In this document: positions 50,388 to 55,621 of the stretch, piece by piece | How positions within the stretch are numbered: the first letter of the stretch is position 1 | How the letters are laid out: each line of letters starts with the position of its first letter | From: Acidimicrobiales bacterium | GTDB lineage: Bacteria; Actinomycetota; Actinomycetes; Mycobacteriales; QHCE01 | Assembly: GCA_003243955.1 (NCBI GenBank) | Contig: QHCE01000081.1 | Location: 1 to 55,621, forward strand | Reading direction: 5' to 3' | DNA length: 55,621 nt | Notes under the pieces: model-generated | Databases searched by the model: none | What the model was told of the DNA's origin: nothing | The model's input: the letters and a program-made list of their open reading frames with translations, nothing else | Program-made: the position numbers and the translations under genes

Positions 50388-50519
50388 CCCGGTAGACGGT
50401 TGCCGAGGGAGACGCTGAACAGTTCGCCAACTCCTCCTGGGTGTGGGTGCGGCCATCGCGGAGTTCGAGCAGGTGTTTGCGTTGTGAGGCGGGGAGCTTG
50501 TTGCTTGCCGCGGCTCATG
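50388..50519 (-). pseudogene. Relic of a recombinase-type helix-turn-helix region
   Basis: On the minus strand KLPASQRKHLLELRDGRTHTQEELA can be read, followed after a one-base shift by ELFSVS and then ATVYR. Together they match the C-terminal DNA-binding helix-turn-helix of serine recombinases or resolvases (GxTQEELAxLFxVSRATVYR). Frameshifts and the missing catalytic domain show it is dead. It lies just inside the left edge of the segment bounded by the duplicated 3' ends. Confidence 0.5.
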
Positions 50520-50554
50520 GTTGACCGAACTCGTCCATCAGCACACCGCCGGGG

Positions 50555-51094
50555 TCACCGGAGCGACGCGTCCAACTGACGGATCAGTTCTCCGACCCGC
50601 CCACCGCCGCGTGGGGCGGCCAGGTAGCGCCTCAGGACGTCCACCACGACGGGATGCGCAAGGATCCGCGACTGCGCGATGTGGTCGGCTCCGACGGTGG
50701 GATCGTCTCCGGCGGAGAGTTCGAACGCTCGTGCGGCATGAGCGGCCGATCCGAGGATGTGTTTGACCTGAGTAGCTTTTGCCAGGGGGTGGAGGAACGC
50801 CGCACCGGCCGCGTGGCCAGCCGCGCGCGCAGCGTCGCTCGCCGCGGCCTGTCCTGCATCGCGGGCCTCCTGAGCCGCCCGGTGTGCCGCCCAGGCGCTG
50901 TCACGTAGCGCCTTGGTCCGCTCGGCTCCATCCGCGAACGCCTGCGCAGCGTCGATCGCGGCTCGTGGGCGTCGATCGCCAGGGTGTTCACGTTCGAAGA
51001 CCGCCAATGCAGGCCGCGCGCACACCACCGCGTAGCCGGCGACCTCGCGGAGTTCAGACCGGCTGAGCTCGATTGTCGTGGAGTCCTCCGCCAT
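50555..51094 (-). CDS. Imm-5-like putative immunity protein
   Basis: A 179-residue, Ala-rich helical protein. LREVAGYAVVCARPALAVFEREHPGDRRPRAAIDAAQAFADGAERTKALRDSAWAAHRAAQEARDAGQAAASDAARAAGHAAGAAFLHPLAKATQVKHILGSAAHAARAFEL fits the Imm-5-like family, named as an immunity domain because members occur near polymorphic toxins. No toxin gene is beside it. The gene looks more GC-rich than its neighbours, which suggests transfer. ATG at 51094 follows AGAAGGA by 8 bases; TTG at 51163 would be the earliest alternative. Confidence 0.8.
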   Translation of the reverse strand: MAEDSTTIELSRSELREVAGYAVVCARPALAVFEREHPGDRRPRAAIDAAQAFADGAERTKALRDSAWAAHRAAQEARDAGQAAASDAARAAGHAAGAAFLHPLAKATQVKHILGSAAHAARAFELSAGDDPTVGADHIAQSRILAHPVVVDVLRRYLAAPRGGGRVGELIRQLDASLR

Positions 51095-51164
51095 GGCGTC
51101 CATCCTTCTGCACAGGGGCCGAAGTCTCAACGAGGTCGCCGATCGGCTGGGGTCGAGCGCCAAA

Positions 51165-51257
51165 GTAACTGGTCAGGTACTACGAAGCGAATCAACCCGA
51201 AGGCGGAGAAGGCTCCGAGCTGCGTAAAAGTCTGTTCGTAGGTACCTGACCAGTTAC
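51165..51257. repeat. GTAACTGGTCAGGTAC inverted repeat in a divergent promoter region
   Basis: GTAACTGGTCAGGTACTACGAA (first 16 bases 51165-51180) pairs with 51235-51257, with one extra base in the right arm, around about 48 bases. The arms lie upstream of the Imm-5-like gene on the left and the methyltransferase gene on the right. A third copy (GTAACTGGTCAGGT, 52210-52223) sits beyond the methyltransferase gene. Confidence 0.85.
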
Positions 51258-51272
51258 GTTGCCGATACGAGC

Positions 51273-51278
51273 TATGCT
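51273..51278 (+). promoter_or_regulatory. -10 element of the methyltransferase gene
   Basis: TATGCT is exactly seven bases before GTG 51286, the leaderless layout also seen at ygfZ. The right arm of the inverted repeat (51235-51257) covers where the -35 region would be. Confidence 0.5.
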
Positions 51279-51285
51279 TTCGCTC

Positions 51286-52083
51286 GTGGCTAAGAACGAG
51301 AAGCTGCATTCTGTCGCAGTCGAGTGGGACACGGCAGCAGAACTCTACGAGCAGGGCCGACCAGACTACCCGCTTGAGCTACTTGAACACTTGAAAACTC
51401 TCTGTGAGTTCGGTGAGACAACCAGCATTGTGGATCTCGCTGCCGGGACCGGGAAACTGAGCCGGCTTCTGGTGAATACAGGCTGTGCCGTTACTGCCGT
51501 GGAACCGTCGAGGGAAATGCGGGCGGCTCTTAGTAGAGAGCTTCCAACTGTCACCGTCAAAGGCGGAAGTGCCGAAGCTATTCCTTTGGACGACAACAGC
51601 GTTGACGTCGTAGCAGTGGGTGAGGCATTTCATTGGTTTGACAGTCCTCGGGCCTGGCAAGAATTGGTGCGGATCGTTCGTCCTGGCGGCCTGGTTGTAG
51701 CGGCATGGCTTCACAGAAACGTCACCGACTGGCAACAGCAACTCCTGGCATATCTGCGCCCTTATGCCCAAGCCGTTCCTAACGCTGATGTAGACGATGT
51801 AGACGGAAATCGCTCGCTGCAAGGTTTTCCGCGAAATGAGTTCGCCTCGATACAGCCATGGTCCATCGTGTACGAGCAGCCGTACACGATGTCTCGACTG
51901 CGGCAGATGTACGAGTCGTACAGCTTTATCTCGTTGCTGAAGACCCATGAACGCAACAAGGTGTTGGACGGGATCGAAGAGCTTGTTCGTAGGGAAGTTG
52001 GAGTCGAGCAAGACGAGATATTTTCGTTTCCTCTCCAACTCGCAACCTGGTCTACGGTCCGTTTGAAAGGCAGGTTGGCGTGA
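51286..52083 (+). CDS. Class I SAM-dependent methyltransferase
   Basis: A 265-residue methyltransferase of the Methyltransf_11 type. VEWDTAAELYEQGRPDYPLELLEHL is the common start, TSIVDLAAGTGKLSRLLVNTGCAVTAVEPSREM the SAM-binding motif I and acidic loop, and AEAIPLDDNSVDVVAVGEAFHWFD motif III with the AFHWFD signature of small-molecule methyltransferases in actinobacteria. The substrate is unknown. GTG at 51286 is preferred from the -10 spacing; ATG at 51274 would add four residues. It is flanked by GTAACTGGTCAGGT copies and is in the segment bounded by duplicated gene ends. Confidence 0.88.
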   Translation: MAKNEKLHSVAVEWDTAAELYEQGRPDYPLELLEHLKTLCEFGETTSIVDLAAGTGKLSRLLVNTGCAVTAVEPSREMRAALSRELPTVTVKGGSAEAIPLDDNSVDVVAVGEAFHWFDSPRAWQELVRIVRPGGLVVAAWLHRNVTDWQQQLLAYLRPYAQAVPNADVDDVDGNRSLQGFPRNEFASIQPWSIVYEQPYTMSRLRQMYESYSFISLLKTHERNKVLDGIEELVRREVGVEQDEIFSFPLQLATWSTVRLKGRLA

Positions 52084-52209
52084 GCCAAGTCTGCTGAGAT
52101 GAAGTGCAGGACGGCGGCGGGAGTTATTCAACCGCATTCACTTGCTCGACTACACGGTTGGCGACGTATTTTCAGAAGTAAACCACCGAGGCAAGCCTCT
52201 TGTCGCTGC

Positions 52210-52223
52210 GTAACTGGTCAGGT
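52210..52223 (+). repeat. Third copy of the GTAACTGGTCAGGT motif
   Basis: All 14 bases match 51165-51178 and, inverted, 51244-51257. It ends 2 bases before the stop codon of the maleylpyruvate isomerase-like gene, that is, at the edge of the duplicated 3' end. With 51242-51257 it encloses the methyltransferase gene as an inverted pair 982 bases long. Confidence 0.85.
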
Positions 52224-52225
52224 CC

Positions 52226-53041
52226 TTAACGCCGCACCCGGAGTTGTTCGATCAACAAAGTCTCGCCGCGGCTGTCGGTCACCGAAATTGGCACTCTGCC
52301 CCAGAGCAGAAGCAGCAGGTCGCTGGCGGTGGCCTCCGCGGACGCGGCGATCTCTGGCTCGGTATCGAACCATCCATTGGTATCGAGCAGGGTCACCCCA
52401 TTTTCCCGTATCCGGATCACCCAGTGCGCATCAATGTCGGTGGCGACTAGGCGCGCCACGCCGGTGACGCGAATTTGATCGATGATCGTGATATCGCTGG
52501 CTACTAAGTCCAGCGCTTCGTGTACGCCATCAGCCGCAAACTCCGGGGGATCGATCGGGTCCGGCAGGCTTACCGAAAGCTGCGCGTCCCAGCGATGTAC
52601 AGCCGTTTCATGCGCCGCTCGGCGGTGGAAGAACGCCGCTGTGGGCGGGGCATGAAACGGATTCCAAGCCGGGGCGTCGGAATCGGTGTCACCCAGTGCC
52701 TGCTGAAGTGTGGCCAACCGCTCATCCCACCAGCCCAGCACCGCGTCCCCGGCTGGGGCGGGCAGGTCGCCCTTGTTAGTTGGTGGCGTCCCCGCCCGTT
52801 CCAGATGGCCCATCATGCGTTGGTACGCGTTCCCCAGATGGCAGATGAGGTCATGTACGTTCCAGCCAGGGCAGGACGGCACCGGCCTGAGTAGCGTGTG
52901 CGCTATGCCTTGGAGATTAACGGCCGCCGCTGTGTTGGCGGCACCCTCTTTACTATCGACGATTGGCGGAGCAACCGCGGCCCGAAACTGGGTGGCTTGG
53001 TCCGCTAATGCCGCTAGCCAGGAGTCTTTCGTCATACTCAT
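52226..53041 (-). CDS. Maleylpyruvate isomerase family mycothiol-dependent enzyme
   Basis: A 271-residue DinB-like four-helix protein of the actinobacterial family that uses mycothiol as cofactor. LRPVPSCPGWNVHDLICHLGNAYQRMMGHLE has the CPGWxxxDLxxHL metal-binding His, and AAFFHRRAAHETAVHRWDAQL the second and third His; the C-terminal SCP2-like half ends LLIEQLRVRR. The reaction is not known for most members. Its last 28 bases are duplicated at 50177-50204. The start is divergent from murB with only 11 bases between them. Confidence 0.87.
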   Translation of the reverse strand: MSMTKDSWLAALADQATQFRAAVAPPIVDSKEGAANTAAAVNLQGIAHTLLRPVPSCPGWNVHDLICHLGNAYQRMMGHLERAGTPPTNKGDLPAPAGDAVLGWWDERLATLQQALGDTDSDAPAWNPFHAPPTAAFFHRRAAHETAVHRWDAQLSVSLPDPIDPPEFAADGVHEALDLVASDITIIDQIRVTGVARLVATDIDAHWVIRIRENGVTLLDTNGWFDTEPEIAASAEATASDLLLLLWGRVPISVTDSRGETLLIEQLRVRR

Positions 53042-53052
53042 TTGCCCACCTT

Positions 53053-54174
53053 ATGGCGCGTCGCATGCCTGCTGAAAGCACCCCCGCTCGTAGCTTGACC
53101 GCGCCCGAGGACTACCTGGGCGGGCGCACATGCGACGTTGAGCGCAATGTCGAGCTCGCCGGGTTGACTACGCTGGGGCTGGGCGGTCCGGCGCGCACGC
53201 TGATATCGGTGTATGACACGCGGCAAATCGTGGAAGCAATGCGAAAAACCGGCGAGCATGGAGAGCCGCTGTTGATTCTGGCCGGCGGTAGCAATGTGGT
53301 GGTCAGTGACGCCGGTTTTGCTGGGACTGTGGTGTTGCTGCGCTCTACTGGTATTGCCGTAGTTACTGATGGGGCCGAGCACGTGCTGGTGCGGGTGGCC
53401 GCGGGGCATGCGCTTGATGATCTGGTGCAGTGGTGTGTAGCCGAGTCGCTCGCCGGGGTGGAGTGCCTGTCTGGTATTCCCGGCTCGGTGGGTGCCACGC
53501 CGATTCAGAACGTGGGAGCATACGGGCAGGAGATTGCTGAAGTACTGCAGGCGGTGACGGTCTATGACCGCACGCTCGATCGGGTGGTGGAACTTTGCGC
53601 CGCCGAATGCGGATTTTCCTACCGGACCAGCATGTTTAAGCGCGCGCAACGCTATGTGGTGCTGGAGGTAACGCTACGGCTGCGCCGCGACCAGGCCGGA
53701 GGGCCGCTGCGCTATGGGGAGCTGAGCCGTCGGCTCGCCGCTACCGAGCAGAGCCGGCCGCCTCTAGCCAAGATCCGCGAGGCGGTACTCGAACTGCGGA
53801 GAGCCAAGGGCATGGTGATCGATGTCACCGATCCAGATACCCGCAGCGTGGGCTCGTTTTTCACCAACCCAATTGTCTCGCCCGAGCAGTATCGCCAGCT
53901 TGACGCGGCGCTGGGAGCAGCAGCTGAGCAGATTCCACACTGGCTAACCGGCGACGGTCGGGTGAAACTTGCGGCCGCTTGGCTGATTGAGCACGCGGGT
54001 TTCGGGAAGGGTTTTACTCGCGGTGGCGTTGGTGTTTCCAGTAGGCACACTCTTGCGTTGGTCAACCGGGGCGGTAGCACGACTGAGCTGCTGGGTTTTG
54101 CACAAGAGATCAGCTGTGAGGTGCAGCGCAGGTACGGTGTGAAGTTAGAGCATGAGCCGGTGCTCGTGGGTTAA
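53053..54174 (+). CDS. murB: UDP-N-acetylmuramate dehydrogenase
   Basis: A 373-residue FAD enzyme that reduces UDP-GlcNAc-enolpyruvate to UDP-MurNAc. LLILAGGSNVVVSDAGFAGTVVLL is the FAD-binding loop, VECLSGIPGSVGATPIQNVGAYGQEI the catalytic region, YRTSMFKRAQRYVVLEVTLRL has the substrate Tyr, and RSVGSFFTNPIV carries the catalytic Ser. AAWLIEHAGFGKGFTRGGVGVSSRHTLALVN closes the type I family. ATG at 53053 or 53065 (MPAEST) is plausible; the longer reading from 52963 overlaps the divergent gene. mshA follows after 2 bases. Confidence 0.95.
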   Translation: MARRMPAESTPARSLTAPEDYLGGRTCDVERNVELAGLTTLGLGGPARTLISVYDTRQIVEAMRKTGEHGEPLLILAGGSNVVVSDAGFAGTVVLLRSTGIAVVTDGAEHVLVRVAAGHALDDLVQWCVAESLAGVECLSGIPGSVGATPIQNVGAYGQEIAEVLQAVTVYDRTLDRVVELCAAECGFSYRTSMFKRAQRYVVLEVTLRLRRDQAGGPLRYGELSRRLAATEQSRPPLAKIREAVLELRRAKGMVIDVTDPDTRSVGSFFTNPIVSPEQYRQLDAALGAAAEQIPHWLTGDGRVKLAAAWLIEHAGFGKGFTRGGVGVSSRHTLALVNRGGSTTELLGFAQEISCEVQRRYGVKLEHEPVLVG

Positions 54175-54176
54175 CG

Positions 54177-55559
54177 GTGAGCATGCTGTGTTTATCGAAA
54201 GTCCACGGAAAGTCCACGTCAAGGGATGGGGAATCAATCGCTGTGATTTCACGGATAGCGACCATCTCGATGCACACGTCTCCGTTGGACCAGCCCGGCA
54301 CCGGCGACGCCGGCGGGATGAATGTCTACATTGATCAAACGTCTCGCCGGTTGGCGCAGCGCGGTGTTGCGGTCGATATTTTCACTCGCGCCACCTCACC
54401 GGACAGCCCGCCGGTAGTCGAGCTCGCGCCGGGGGTGCTGGTGAGGCATGTTCCGGCCGGCCCGTTCGAACGAGACAACAAAGATCACCTCCCCGAGCAG
54501 CTGTGTGAGTTTACCTGGGGGGTGCTGCGAGCCGGTTTGGATCGGCAGCCCAGCATCCGTGATGGGGCTGCCTTTGGTGGCTCTGCTGGCTCTGCCAGCT
54601 ATGCCGGTTATGACGCGGTGCATTCGCACTACTGGCTCTCCGGCCAGGTAGGCCGTCGCGTGGCGCGCCGCTGGAACGCCCCGTTACTGCACACTGGACA
54701 CACTTGGGCGGCGGTGAAAAACCTGCAACTGGCTCCGGGGGACAGGCCGGAGCCAGCGCACCGCGGCCGCGCCGAGGCTGCGATCGCGGCCGACGCGCAC
54801 GCATTGGTCACCAATACCGATTCCGAAGCCAAGCAGCTGAGCGGGCTGTTCGGGCCAGCCGCAGCACCCATGCACGTGGTGTTGCCGGGTGTAGACCTGG
54901 AGCAATTTAGCCCCGGCGATGGCGGCGCGGCCAAACGCCTGCACGGTATTGCACCGGAGAAGTTTGTGATGTTGTTCGTGGGCCGGGTACAGCCGCTGAA
55001 AAGCCCCGATGTTGTACTGCGCGCCGCGGCCGAGCTTGCCCGAGACCCGCAGCTGCGCCGACGGCTGGTGGTGGTGATTTGCGGCGGCCGCAGCGGCGCA
55101 GTTTCCGGGCAGTCGATGCCGCAGCTGGCGGCGCAACTGGGCATCAGCGACCTGGTGCGATTCCTCGATCCGATGCCGGCGGCCCAGCTTGCGCAGCTGT
55201 ATCGCGCCGCGGACGTGACTGTGGTGCCCAGCCGCAGCGAATCGTTCGGGCTGGTCGCCGCCGAATCGCAGGCGTGCGGAACTCCGGTGGTTGCCGCCGC
55301 GGTCGGCGGGTTAGCAACCGTTGTGGCACACGGCAGTTCTGGGGTGCTGATCGCGGGACACGATCCGGCTCGCTACGCCGCCGAGCTGCGCCGGCTAGCC
55401 ACCGAGCCACTGTGGCGAGCCCGCCTCGCGGTCGGAGCGGTACGGCGCGCCGAAGGCCTATCGTGGGACCGCACGGCGGATCAGCTCCTAGAGCTATACG
55501 AGCGGGTATCGCTGGATCGGTCGCCCGGTTTGCTGAGCGCATGCTCCCAGGTTGCGTAA
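54177..55559 (+). CDS. mshA: D-inositol-3-phosphate glycosyltransferase
   Basis: A 460-residue GT4 enzyme that joins UDP-GlcNAc and inositol-3-phosphate, the first step of mycothiol synthesis. SMHTSPLDQPGTGDAGGMNVYIDQTSRRLAQRG is the acceptor loop, YDAVHSHYWLSGQVGRRVARRW and HTGHTWAAVKNLQLAPGD the substrate residues, and MLFVGRVQPLKSPDVVLRAA and VVPSRSESFGLVAAESQACGTPVVAAAVGGL the donor-binding domain. The start is GTG 54177, 2 bases after the murB stop. Residues 1-20 are not conserved in the family, so a slightly later start is possible. After the stop the window ends with 62 bases in which I see no feature. Confidence 0.95.
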   Translation: MSMLCLSKVHGKSTSRDGESIAVISRIATISMHTSPLDQPGTGDAGGMNVYIDQTSRRLAQRGVAVDIFTRATSPDSPPVVELAPGVLVRHVPAGPFERDNKDHLPEQLCEFTWGVLRAGLDRQPSIRDGAAFGGSAGSASYAGYDAVHSHYWLSGQVGRRVARRWNAPLLHTGHTWAAVKNLQLAPGDRPEPAHRGRAEAAIAADAHALVTNTDSEAKQLSGLFGPAAAPMHVVLPGVDLEQFSPGDGGAAKRLHGIAPEKFVMLFVGRVQPLKSPDVVLRAAAELARDPQLRRRLVVVICGGRSGAVSGQSMPQLAAQLGISDLVRFLDPMPAAQLAQLYRAADVTVVPSRSESFGLVAAESQACGTPVVAAAVGGLATVVAHGSSGVLIAGHDPARYAAELRRLATEPLWRARLAVGAVRRAEGLSWDRTADQLLELYERVSLDRSPGLLSACSQVA

Positions 55560-55621
55560 AGCCACCACCCGGAGCGGGCTGTTGGGTTAGGCTGTAGGTA
55601 AGAGCGTGTTTTGAAACTGGA

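Noticed and set aside
1-55621. Looked for tRNA, rRNA, intact insertion sequences and prophage genes.
   Set aside because: None could be supported from the sequence; only a decayed recombinase end was seen.

Overview
The window looks like chromosome from a member of the order Mycobacteriales (Corynebacteriales sensu lato). The gene content is diagnostic: mycothiol synthesis (mshA, mshD, a mycothiol-type maleylpyruvate isomerase fold protein), an LmeA-like mannan elongation factor beside glnR and mshD, a WhiB2-type regulator, a GDP-mannose pathway next to sahH, a WXG100 protein, and proteins such as DUF3499, DUF2516 and DUF3817. GC looks clearly lower than in Mycobacterium (judged by eye, not computed), which would suit a smaller, possibly host-associated lineage; the genus cannot be fixed from this window.

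Layout. 1-9.8 kb: 5' part of msrB, a secreted nuclease-fold lipoprotein, a PrimPol/LigD-type polymerase domain protein, and a minus-strand operon of a RibD-like reductase, ATP-dependent ligase LigC and a secreted tripeptidyl-peptidase-like hydrolase, followed by membrane proteins. 9.9-22 kb: a conserved block comparable to Mycobacterium tuberculosis Rv3264c-Rv3248c (order recalled, not searched): glycosyltransferase, manC, whiB2, zincin-like protein, DUF3499, phosphomannomutase, SIS protein, CDF transporter, manA, sahH. 22-24.4 kb: accessory patch with a MazEF pair, a macrodomain protein and a kinase fragment. 24.4-31 kb: efeUOB iron uptake behind a DtxR/IdeR-like site, PrsW protease, AI-2E exporter, WXG100. 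31-39.9 kb: DinG helicase, serine hydrolase, mshD-glnR, LmeA, DsrE, DUF1232, nitrobindin-like protein. 40-45.4 kb: an insertion relative to mycobacterial gene order with a MurD2-MurL pair, a second MazF-type pair, an FAD dehydrogenase and a small secreted cysteine-rich protein. 45.4-55.6 kb: pabC/ygfZ divergent pair, DUF2516, an M20 amidohydrolase, a Phd/RelE pair, a small island (recombinase relic, Imm-5-like protein, methyltransferase), then murB and mshA.

How the genes work together. ManA, phosphomannomutase and ManC make GDP-mannose for the lipoglycans that an LmeA-like protein helps extend. MshA and MshD are the first and last enzymes of mycothiol synthesis. MurB and the MurD2-MurL pair supply peptidoglycan precursor; MurD2-MurL would add L-glutamate and epimerise it on the nucleotide precursor rather than use free D-glutamate.

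The most unusual signals are: (1) the MurD2-MurL pair in a mycobacterial context; (2) two independent cases in which a toxin gene is followed, 8-9 bases after its stop, by a copy of the 3' end of a minus-strand gene about 2 kb further on, with only silent codon differences, suggesting insertions at gene 3' ends; (3) a dispersed family of cloverleaf-like palindromic repeats placed at gene ends; (4) a GTAACTGGTCAGGT inverted-repeat motif around a methyltransferase; and (5) a run of ten G inside a small membrane protein gene.
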